Shown in pieces: positions 43,075-50,404 of a DNA stretch of 64,000 bases (position 1 is its first letter; each line of letters begins with the position of its first letter). This DNA is from an uncultured Bacteriovorax sp. (GTDB taxonomy: Bacteria; Bdellovibrionota; Bacteriovoracia; Bacteriovoracales; Bacteriovoracaceae). The stretch lies in assembly GCA_946480715.1 (NCBI GenBank), contig CAMLKK010000008.1, forward strand, positions 1-64,000. The letters run 5' to 3'. The notes beneath the pieces are model-generated. The model had not been told where the DNA came from and did no database searches. It saw only the letters and a list, made by a program, of their open reading frames with translations. The position numbers were made by a program, and so were the translations under genes.

Positions 43075-44109
43075 TTATCCAATATCTGTTAAATCGTTAA
43101 TGTCGAATGTATTTGAGTCCCAGCGAAGAGACATTGCTGACCACATGTAGCCAATACCTGCTGAGGCAAGAACAACATGATCGCCTTTTTTAAGTTTCCC
43201 TCTTTTTTCAGCAAGGCCCAGGGAGAGAACCTGATCAGGAGCGCCGAAGTGTCCGTAGTGATCAAGATAAATGGATTGTTCCTGCTTAAGTTCCATTGGT
43301 TCTAAAATCGCGTCGTGTGCCGATTTTTTCATATGCAAAAGTGCGAGATAATCAATTGGTTTTTTTAATTCGTTAACAGCAGCTTCACGAATAACTTGCA
43401 GGAAGTTCACGATCGATCTTTTTTCTAGTCGTTCGCGCATGCCATCTACATCTGGAACTTGCAGGTAGCTCATGCTGTGATCGAGACCATCACGCCATGG
43501 ATGTCTTGTTCCACCACCTGGAACGATAACGTCTGTTGTGAAATCGCCGTCAGTAATTATAGAAGAAGTCAGAAGTGGATTGTTGGCCACATCACTTTTT
43601 TCCAGAAGAATGGCCGAACCGCCATCTGCAAGATTGTAAAGGAAACGTGTGTTCGCATCTTTGTAATTTACGAGGTCACCAGTTTTGTGTCCGCCGCAAA
43701 GAAGAACGCGTTTTAATTTTGGATCTGTCTGCATCAGCGATTTTGCTAGATGTAGACCTAAAATTTTATTTGAACAACGGGCCGAGATATCAAAGGCGCG
43801 AGCATTTTTTAAACCTAGTTCTCTTTGAACATAAATTCCTGCCGTCCAAACAATGTAATCTTTGTATTCAGAACCTGTCCAAATCACCATGTCGATAGAC
43901 AGTGGATCAATGTCTTTCAAAACTTTTTTTGCGGCCATCACGGCCATATCACCTGGATGCGTATCCTTATCTGCGCGGCACTTGCGAACAATTCCCATCT
44001 TTGATGAGACTACATTTGCAGGAACACCGGATTCACGCGCGATATGAGCGGCATCTTCGTAACCATCAGGAAGCCAAACGGCCGCTTTTTTAATATTAAT
44101 AAAACTCAT
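43075..44109 (-). CDS. KAS III-like (FabH/OleA superfamily) condensing enzyme with an altered Asn site
   Basis: 344 residues. Thiolase fold with catalytic Cys112 (ISARCSNKILG), His259 (LLHMKKS) and closing strand GIGYMWSAMSLRW. Where FabH and OleA have an Asn (GNxxxxS), this protein has His287 in HYGHFGAPDQV. The size and end are close to OleA. It may condense two acyl chains or transfer an acyl group. The ATG shares one base with the upstream hydrolase stop. Confidence 0.88.
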   Translation of the reverse strand: MSFINIKKAAVWLPDGYEDAAHIARESGVPANVVSSKMGIVRKCRADKDTHPGDMAVMAAKKVLKDIDPLSIDMVIWTGSEYKDYIVWTAGIYVQRELGLKNARAFDISARCSNKILGLHLAKSLMQTDPKLKRVLLCGGHKTGDLVNYKDANTRFLYNLADGGSAILLEKSDVANNPLLTSSIITDGDFTTDVIVPGGGTRHPWRDGLDHSMSYLQVPDVDGMRERLEKRSIVNFLQVIREAAVNELKKPIDYLALLHMKKSAHDAILEPMELKQEQSIYLDHYGHFGAPDQVLSLGLAEKRGKLKKGDHVVLASAGIGYMWSAMSLRWDSNTFDINDLTDIG

Positions 44110-44924
44110 TAAATTTTTCCTTTGAAAAATGTCGTTAATTTTTCAGCAACAAGAGCAGGTTTTTCTAAAAAGAAGAAATGATCTGTCTCTTCAATCCATT
44201 CCGTTTGAACAGTTGTTTTTGTCAGAGCATTTTTAAATATGTTTGGTGATTCTGGTGAGACGAAACGATCTTCGCGCCCGCACATAGCAAGTACTGGCAT
44301 TGTGAAACGAGAATAATCCGTTTCTTTTTCGATGAACGCCACGGCCGCATTATTCTGGCGAATGAGTTCATCCAACGTTACTTTATTTTCAACACGAAGA
44401 TTAATGATTCGCTGAAATTGTGAAGGATTGTTTGTGGCAAGTGTAGGATGAACAGTTCCCATTGTCGCGTATTGAGCTTGTACAAGAGGATCAAAAGCGT
44501 CGAAGGCACGAAGACCTTCTTCAGTTAATTTTTGTCCGTGACTAAAATGTGGAGGCCCACCTGTCGTACACATCAAACTGAGAGCGCTCACTCGTTCAGG
44601 AGCAAGTACGCAAAGTTCCTGAGCAATAAATCCGCCCATGGAAATTCCCATGAGACCAAATGTTTTTGCCTTTTCCTGATCCATAACAGCGAGAGCATCT
44701 TGGGCCAGATCGCTGATTGAATAAGGAGTTGATGTTCGCGATGATTTTCCAGTCCCGCGATTATCAATCAAAATGACTGTAAAATTTTTCTTCAATTCAT
44801 CGACGAGATCGATGTAATTGTAGTGCGTGCAGCCAAATCCAGAGAGACCCAGAAGATAAGGTCCTTGGCCTGTTTTAAAATAGGCCACTTCACCGAAATC
44901 TCGTTTTACAGAATGGAGATTCAT
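44109..44924 (-). CDS. alpha/beta hydrolase, first gene of the KAS III operon
   Basis: 271 residues from ATG 44924; the longer frame adds a Phe-rich run that is not convincing. Fold motifs: LSGFGCTHYNY (oxyanion region with HG replaced by SGFG), DNRGTGKSS, nucleophile GISMGGF, acid GREDRFVSPE, and His in ETDHFFFLEKP. It could be a thioesterase, a decarboxylating OleB analogue, or a lactonase. Promoter region to 45149 is shared with the divergent esterase gene. Confidence 0.88.
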   Translation of the reverse strand: MNLHSVKRDFGEVAYFKTGQGPYLLGLSGFGCTHYNYIDLVDELKKNFTVILIDNRGTGKSSRTSTPYSISDLAQDALAVMDQEKAKTFGLMGISMGGFIAQELCVLAPERVSALSLMCTTGGPPHFSHGQKLTEEGLRAFDAFDPLVQAQYATMGTVHPTLATNNPSQFQRIINLRVENKVTLDELIRQNNAAVAFIEKETDYSRFTMPVLAMCGREDRFVSPESPNIFKNALTKTTVQTEWIEETDHFFFLEKPALVAEKLTTFFKGKI

Positions 44925-45149
44925 AAAAAACTCACATGAAAAAAATGAAAAAAAGAAACAAGTAAAGTTCACCTCCGAGTGAATTTTGTCAAGGTGAGTC
45001 TCATCATGTATTTGGTGTAACTTTAGATGTAACTTGCGATCTAACTTTTTCTAACATCACTACGGAGAACCATGTCGTTTACTCGACGAATAGGTGGCCC
45101 TCTATTAGTATCTGATTCTTTTTAGACTCTGCGCTTTAGAGGTTTCTTT

Positions 45150-46139
45150 ATGATGAAATTTTGTTTTACCTTGATGTGTTCTTTTCTTATGACAAACTCT
45201 TTTGTGTCAGCAAAAGAAGTTGTCTCGGAAATGCAAACCGGAAGCTACCGTGGAATCTACGGCACAAGAAATTACAAAGTTTACGTACCAAAAAATTTTA
45301 AAAAAAATGAGAATCTTCCTGTCGTTGTCATGCTTCATGGTTGTCAGCAAAATGCTGAAGATTTCGCACGCGGATCGCGAATTACAAAATGGGCCGACAA
45401 AGAAAGATTCATCGTTCTTCTTCCTGAACAAAATCAAAAATATAATCCCTTCAAGTGTTGGAATTGGATCATCCCATCGAACAATTCACGCTTAGGTGAA
45501 TCGGAAGTAATTATTGAAATGCTTGATGAAGTGATCACGAAATATAATGGTGATGCTGATCGTGTGTATGCGGCCGGAATGAGCGCCGGTGCTTCAATGG
45601 TGAATATTCTTGGAAACTGTTATCCGGAAAGATTTAAAGCTCTGGGCTCGCACGATGGTACTCAATACTATTCATCTTATTACGGAATGGATTTCGCGGA
45701 AGTTGTTTTAAGTGGTCCTTCGGTTCCAGCGATCGTTTCTGCGCTTTATGGTTATACATGCGCCAGTGCTTCTAAAAACCGTCCGAAAAAAATGCCCATC
45801 ATTATCTTCCACGGCATGCAAAGTCCGCTTATGAGTCCAATGCACGCGTTTCAGATTGAGTCTGAGTTTAAGATCTTCAACGATCTTCTCGACAACGGCA
45901 TTAGAGATAATTCTTATTTCTTTAATAAAAGCGTCGACAACGTTCCGGAGACAGAAACTTACGGTTACAACAAGTATTCCATCATTGATCAAGATAGAGA
46001 TGTCATCATTGAACGATACATGATTAATGATTTAGGACATGGCTGGAGCGGCGGTGTTGCAAACCTTCCGTACAATGATCCAAAAGGTCCGGATGCAACT
46101 GCGCTCATAATAAAATTCTTTAAAAAGTTTGGACTCTAG
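45150..46139 (+). CDS. secreted PHB-depolymerase-family esterase
   Basis: 329 residues. Signal peptide MMKFCFTLMCSFLMTNSFVSA. LPVVVMLHGCQQNAEDF gives the oxyanion loop and AAGMSAGASM the nucleophile elbow; HGWSG near the end supplies the His (GLGHGWSGG-like here DLGHGWSGG). Members split polyhydroxyalkanoates, feruloyl or other esters outside the cytoplasm. Divergent from the KAS operon. A hairpin terminator follows. Confidence 0.9.
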   Translation: MMKFCFTLMCSFLMTNSFVSAKEVVSEMQTGSYRGIYGTRNYKVYVPKNFKKNENLPVVVMLHGCQQNAEDFARGSRITKWADKERFIVLLPEQNQKYNPFKCWNWIIPSNNSRLGESEVIIEMLDEVITKYNGDADRVYAAGMSAGASMVNILGNCYPERFKALGSHDGTQYYSSYYGMDFAEVVLSGPSVPAIVSALYGYTCASASKNRPKKMPIIIFHGMQSPLMSPMHAFQIESEFKIFNDLLDNGIRDNSYFFNKSVDNVPETETYGYNKYSIIDQDRDVIIERYMINDLGHGWSGGVANLPYNDPKGPDATALIIKFFKKFGL

Positions 46140-46145
46140 AAAATA

Positions 46146-46178
46146 AAAAGGCCCGCATTAAGCGGGCCTTTTAGTTTT
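46146..46178. terminator. bidirectional intrinsic terminator
   Basis: Stem AAGGCCCGC (46148-46156) with GCGGGCCTT (46162-46170), 5-base loop, A-rich on the left and T-rich on the right, between convergent genes. Confidence 0.87.
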
Positions 46179-46181
46179 TGA

Positions 46182-47099
46182 TTAATCAAGTTTTAAAAGT
46201 CTTCCATCACCAGTTACGAAAAATGATTCTGCTGTCGTGATATTTCTCGTCCAGTTTTTAACTGTGTACTGGATTTCAACTGTCGCACCGGCCACTACGT
46301 TAGAAGGTGTTCCGATGTTAGAGATTTGGATAAGCTGAGATGAAGCATCCAGATCAAATCCCCAAGAGATCACAATATTTCTAGCAGAAGCTCTGATACC
46401 AGTTAAGTATTTTCCTTTTCCTTCGTACTGACCACCGTATTGGAAAGTTACGCTGTAAACGAAAGAGATAACTTCAACACCTAAACCGTTCGTGTAAACG
46501 ATCTTGTAGTGTTTTGTTACAGGAAGAGACCATCCCCCCATTTCGTGAACAACAGGATCTTTTGTATCTAATCTTGGAAGAACTGATACAGAGGCCATTG
46601 GGTTGTTGTTTACAACAGCTCTACCTTTATCAATTGTTGGAATAATTTTTTGTCCGATAGCAATCAATTTATCAACAACCATGATCACGCCATCAAGGAA
46701 ACCTTTTGTCGTTGGAGTTGATCCTCCCCCTTCTGCTGCAACTAAATCACCAAGTGCCGATGGTGGAGTAGGAGGAATTTTTGGATTACCTTTATTTGTT
46801 TTATCTTTTTTGTTGATGATCACTTCACCATCAGCATCTACTTCCGTTACATTTTTTGGTGAAAGATTAATGCTATTGAATTCCAATGATTCTTCATCAG
46901 TGAGTTCTTTGATTTTTACTGATTTGATTTGGAAGTATGGATCAGTTAAGGCCTCTTTTCTGCTTGTCAGAAGAGTTTCCTTAATTGTTTTTTTACCAAG
47001 TTTTCTGATTTTCGTCACACCAGCTTGAGATGTCGTAGCACTCGTGAGCATAGCAATTGTTAAGACAACTAATGAAACGCGGGTCAGTTTACTATTCAT
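46182..47099 (-). CDS. exported protein of unknown function
   Basis: 305 residues. Signal peptide MNSKLTRVSLVVLTIAMLTSATTSQA. The first third is charged (LGKKTIKETLLTSRKEAL), then a Pro/Gly linker (PKIPPTPPSALGD), then a beta-rich region about 175-305 (SLPVTKHYKIVYTNG, VISFVYSVTFQYGGQYEGKGKY). No family recognised. Single gene behind the terminator. Confidence 0.72.
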   Translation of the reverse strand: MNSKLTRVSLVVLTIAMLTSATTSQAGVTKIRKLGKKTIKETLLTSRKEALTDPYFQIKSVKIKELTDEESLEFNSINLSPKNVTEVDADGEVIINKKDKTNKGNPKIPPTPPSALGDLVAAEGGGSTPTTKGFLDGVIMVVDKLIAIGQKIIPTIDKGRAVVNNNPMASVSVLPRLDTKDPVVHEMGGWSLPVTKHYKIVYTNGLGVEVISFVYSVTFQYGGQYEGKGKYLTGIRASARNIVISWGFDLDASSQLIQISNIGTPSNVVAGATVEIQYTVKNWTRNITTAESFFVTGDGRLLKLD

Positions 47100-47241
47100 G
47101 GAATCCCCCTAGGATTTTGTTCCGCCAAGGTTTAACGGTAAATCAGAAAAATCTCAATCAAACTCGCCTTCATTAGTAAAAATTACATAGCTTTAGAGCT
47201 TTTCTCTTTATAAAGTGAAACATTTTCACTACAAATCATTC

Positions 47242-48075
47242 ATGGCCCGTACAAAAACAATTACCAGAAAAGATGGTCTTTTCTATCATCCGACTTTCGT
47301 CAAAAAAGATGAACGTGAAAAAATCCTCGCTTGGCTTGCGACTTTGCACCCTATTTGGGAAATGCGCTATTCTGAGCATATGCCACCACCAGAAGGTGAT
47401 ACTCAAAGACAATTGCTAAGACCTGTATACTGGTTAGGGAATTGGCAATTTGCTTGTCTCAATTACTATCATCCGCCAAAAGGAATTCATAACCGTTGCA
47501 TTCGCGCAGAAGACTATCCTCCGGTTCTTAAAAAAATGTTGGAAGTCATAGAAGGAATTACAAAAACTCATTTCAAAAGGCATGAAGTCCCAAAAGGATG
47601 GAAGCTCAACACTTGTTTGATTAACTTCTATGGAACAAAGATAGATGAAGAAGGAAAAAAACAAGATACAGCACGTGTTGGTGACCACAAAGATTTTGAA
47701 CTCGGCCCCGTAGCTTCACTCTCATTCGGTGAACGAGCATTCTTTCAATTTGTCATGGGAAAAAAAGATTTAAAAAATAATATTATCTACGAGCAATGGT
47801 TAGAAGATTGCAGCTTACAAATATTTGGTGGGGATCTCTACAAAGACCGCGCTTTCCACCGCGTTCAGCGAGTAGAAAATAAATTGAAAAAAGTTTTCGA
47901 TATTAATGTTCAGAATTTTGAAACGAGAAGAATAAATTTCACCTTTCGATATGTCCCTGAAGAACACATTCTGGATTTTAAAGCGCTCCCATCTGAGCTT
48001 AAATCTGATATCACTCCTTATGTTGCTGAGCTGTCCCGCCATAGTTCTTATTGGTCAAAAATATTACAAAGTTAA
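47242..48075 (+). CDS. AlkB-like 2OG-Fe(II) oxygenase
   Basis: 277 residues from ATG 47242; the longer frame opens at GTG 47215 and neither has a clear ribosome site. The AlkB pattern is evident: NTCLINFYGT, Fe site GDHKDFE (His-x-Asp), PVASLSFGERAFFQF, GGDLYKDRAFHRVQRV with the distal His, and RRINFTFRYV with the 2OG-binding Arg. Members repair alkylated DNA/RNA or act on proteins. Length is above bacterial AlkB (about 215), with an extra N-terminal part. SOS genes lie close downstream. Confidence 0.9.
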   Translation: MARTKTITRKDGLFYHPTFVKKDEREKILAWLATLHPIWEMRYSEHMPPPEGDTQRQLLRPVYWLGNWQFACLNYYHPPKGIHNRCIRAEDYPPVLKKMLEVIEGITKTHFKRHEVPKGWKLNTCLINFYGTKIDEEGKKQDTARVGDHKDFELGPVASLSFGERAFFQFVMGKKDLKNNIIYEQWLEDCSLQIFGGDLYKDRAFHRVQRVENKLKKVFDINVQNFETRRINFTFRYVPEEHILDFKALPSELKSDITPYVAELSRHSSYWSKILQS

Positions 48076-48146
48076 AGTTTTCACTTGCACTTGTTTTGTT
48101 TTTCGATTAATTGTTTGAGTCCTCAAACTTGCACAAGGAGAACATA

Positions 48147-48593
48147 ATGCTAAAAGCTTTTTCAGTCCTATTATTGGCCACACTTTCATTCACAGCTCTT
48201 GCTCACGTTGAACCAGGAAAATATACAGGACGCGATCAAAACGGCTCTGCCTGCTCGTTTACAGTTTTAGACATGTGGTTTGAAGATAACATGCACCACC
48301 CGCTTACTGAGCGTCTTCCCGTGACAGATTTAAAATTTGCAGGTGTTGAAGTTGAAGCTCTCATCTGGAATCTTGGTCACCCTCCAGTTGTTAATACAGA
48401 GCTAGGACTTAACCGTTACAACCACGGACTCTTCCAACAAATCGTTCCGACTAAAGTTGGAGCAGCAAGTGTCACGCTATTAAAGAAAGACGATAAAGAA
48501 GGTGAAGACGATGGAAAACCAGTTGGTGTGATTTACATCGAAGACAATTACAGAAATAAAGCTGAATCGAAAAAAGTGACTTGTTTGTTATAA
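48147..48593 (+). CDS. exported protein of unknown function
   Basis: 148 residues from ATG 48147 with AAGGAG; signal peptide MLKAFSVLLLATLSFTALA, mature HVEPGKYTGRDQNG. Two Cys (SACSFTV, VTCLL). No family recognised. Lies directly upstream of the lexA promoter. Confidence 0.75.
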   Translation: MLKAFSVLLLATLSFTALAHVEPGKYTGRDQNGSACSFTVLDMWFEDNMHHPLTERLPVTDLKFAGVEVEALIWNLGHPPVVNTELGLNRYNHGLFQQIVPTKVGAASVTLLKKDDKEGEDDGKPVGVIYIEDNYRNKAESKKVTCLL

Positions 48594-48606
48594 GAAAATA
48601 TTTTTG

Positions 48607-48650
48607 GCCTAGGCTTGACTTACGCAAAAAGTACGCCTAGGCTTAAAGTA
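48607..48650 (+). promoter_or_regulatory. lexA promoter with two GCCTAGGC palindromes (proposed LexA operator)
   Basis: The 8-base palindrome GCCTAGGC occurs at 48607-48614 and 48635-48642, each within the direct repeat GCCTAGGCTT, 28 bases apart. A -35 TTGACT (48615-48620) touches the first copy, and with 17-base spacing the -10 TAGGCT (48638-48643) lies in the second. Transcription would start near 48650, about 2 bases before the ATG, and no Shine-Dalgarno is present, so the mRNA may be leaderless. Confidence 0.6.
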
Positions 48651-48651
48651 T

Positions 48652-49260
48652 ATGGCACTTACAAAAAAACAAAAAGAATTCTATGACTTTATTGTGGCCT
48701 ACAACCAAGAGCATGGCCACTCTCCAACGCAAAAAGAAATCAAAGATCACTTCGGTCTTAAATCTTTTGGCTCCGTTCAAAAATACCTTCAATACCTCAC
48801 GAAAGAAGGTTTGTTAGAAAGCCAATGGAATCAACGTCGCTCACTTGAAATTAAAGATGAAGTTGAATCCGACTCTGATCACATTCCTCTTCTTGGGTTA
48901 GTTGCGGCCGGAAATCCCATTGAGGCCATTGAAAATCCAACGAACACTATTGCAGTTCCTCGCGCCTTCTTAAAAGGCGGTTACAAATATTTCGCCCTCA
49001 CCGTTAAAGGTGATTCTATGATTGAAGCCGGCATTCTCGAAGGAGATGTCATTGTCTGCCGCTCGACTAAAGAAGCTCGCAATGGACAAATCGTTGTCGC
49101 GGTAATTGATGGTGAAGCCACTGTGAAAACAATCAGCTATCAAAAGAAATCGATTGAACTACTTCCCTCGAATAAAAATTATTCTCCAATAGTGGTCGAT
49201 GAAACTGTTGGTGATTTCAAAATTGTGGGAAACTTAGTGGGACTCTTGCGCTCTTATTAG
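48652..49260 (+). CDS. lexA: LexA repressor
   Basis: 202 residues. N-terminal winged helix (MALTKKQKEFYDFI, SPTQKEIKDHFGLKS) and C-terminal S24 latent protease: Ala-Gly cleavage site in LVAAGNPIEA, catalytic Ser in VKGDSMIEAGI, and Lys in GEATVKTI. It represses SOS genes until RecA triggers self-cleavage. dinB follows 25 bases on. Palindromes over its promoter suggest self-control. Confidence 0.97.
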   Translation: MALTKKQKEFYDFIVAYNQEHGHSPTQKEIKDHFGLKSFGSVQKYLQYLTKEGLLESQWNQRRSLEIKDEVESDSDHIPLLGLVAAGNPIEAIENPTNTIAVPRAFLKGGYKYFALTVKGDSMIEAGILEGDVIVCRSTKEARNGQIVVAVIDGEATVKTISYQKKSIELLPSNKNYSPIVVDETVGDFKIVGNLVGLLRSY

Positions 49261-49285
49261 AAACTAAACCCTGCAGATTTTTTAA

Positions 49286-50386
49286 ATGATGAACCGTAAA
49301 ATTATCCATGTTGATATGGATTGTTTCTACGCACAGGTCGAGATGCGTGATCGTCCTGAACTTAGAAATGTTCCATTGGCCATAGGTGGTCGCCCGGGAA
49401 CAAGAAGTGTTCTCTGCACGAGCAATTATATTGCTCGCCAATATGGCGTGAAGTCTGCGATGCCTACGGATTTTGCGGTTAAACTTTGTCCAAAACTTGT
49501 AGTTCTCCCTCCCGATTTTAAAAAATATCAGGAAGCTTCCGACATCATCCATTCTATCTTCTGGAAGTATTCCAGTGTCGTTGAAAGTGTATCCCTTGAT
49601 GAAGCTTATCTTGATGTTTCAGGCGCAATCAGTGCTACGGATATCGGAAAAAAAATTAAAGCAGACATATTCGAAGCAACTGGTCTTACCTGTTCGGTAG
49701 GAATTGCTCCCAATAAATTTCTCTCGAAAATCGCCAGCGACTGGAAAAAACCCAACGGACTTTTTGTCATTAGACCTCATGAAGTTGAAGATTTTATCGT
49801 CGATCTGCCTGTAAAGCTCATTCCGGGTGTCGGTAAAAAAAGTGCTGAACATCTCGAGACTTTAGGAATAAAAACGTGTCGTGACCTGCGCCAAACACCG
49901 CCTGAAATTCTCTCCTTATCTTTTGGAAAATTTAGCCAGGATCTTTATCAATATGCTCGCGGTATTGATGAACGGGAAATTGTTTCAGAATGGGAGCGAA
50001 AATCACTGAGTGTTGAAAATACTTATCTTAAAGACATCACTGACTTTCAAGAAATGCAGAAGTCTCTGACAGAAGTTTTCGAAGAAATGAAAGAGAGACT
50101 CATAGAACATTTAGAAGATGAGCCACATAAAAAAATCAAAAAAGTTTTCGTCAAAGTTAAGTACGCTGATTTCAAACAACTCACGAGTGAAGAGACAATC
50201 ACCCCATTTGATCTTAGCGAAAAAGACCTGGATGACACTCTCGTTATTGAGCATTACATTAAGCTCTTAAGAATGACTCTCCTTCGCAAAAATGCCCCTG
50301 TTCGACTCTTAGGAGTTGGTGTTCGTTTTCTCACGGCAGATGAAAGTTGCCCTGTTCAATTAAGTTTTCTTCCCCTTTGCGGATAG
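49286..50386 (+). CDS. dinB: DNA polymerase IV (Y-family)
   Basis: 366 residues. HVDMDCFYAQVEMRD carries the first catalytic acid and steric-gate region; SVSLDEAYLDVSG carries the second acidic pair; TCSVGIAPNKFLSKIASDWKKPNG and LPVKLIPGVGKKSAEHLETLGI complete the palm and HhH. It copies damaged templates. Most likely in one SOS operon with lexA. The C-terminal beta-clamp motif is plausible at QLSFLPL. Confidence 0.96.
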   Translation: MMNRKIIHVDMDCFYAQVEMRDRPELRNVPLAIGGRPGTRSVLCTSNYIARQYGVKSAMPTDFAVKLCPKLVVLPPDFKKYQEASDIIHSIFWKYSSVVESVSLDEAYLDVSGAISATDIGKKIKADIFEATGLTCSVGIAPNKFLSKIASDWKKPNGLFVIRPHEVEDFIVDLPVKLIPGVGKKSAEHLETLGIKTCRDLRQTPPEILSLSFGKFSQDLYQYARGIDEREIVSEWERKSLSVENTYLKDITDFQEMQKSLTEVFEEMKERLIEHLEDEPHKKIKKVFVKVKYADFKQLTSEETITPFDLSEKDLDDTLVIEHYIKLLRMTLLRKNAPVRLLGVGVRFLTADESCPVQLSFLPLCG

Positions 50387-50404
50387 TCTGGTAAAATTCT
50401 TTCC

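Noticed and set aside
45072..45125. 17-codon frame with GGAG before the secreted esterase gene
   Set aside because: Too short to support as a gene from one sequence; GGAG-ATG pairs of this quality arise by chance. A leader peptide cannot be excluded.
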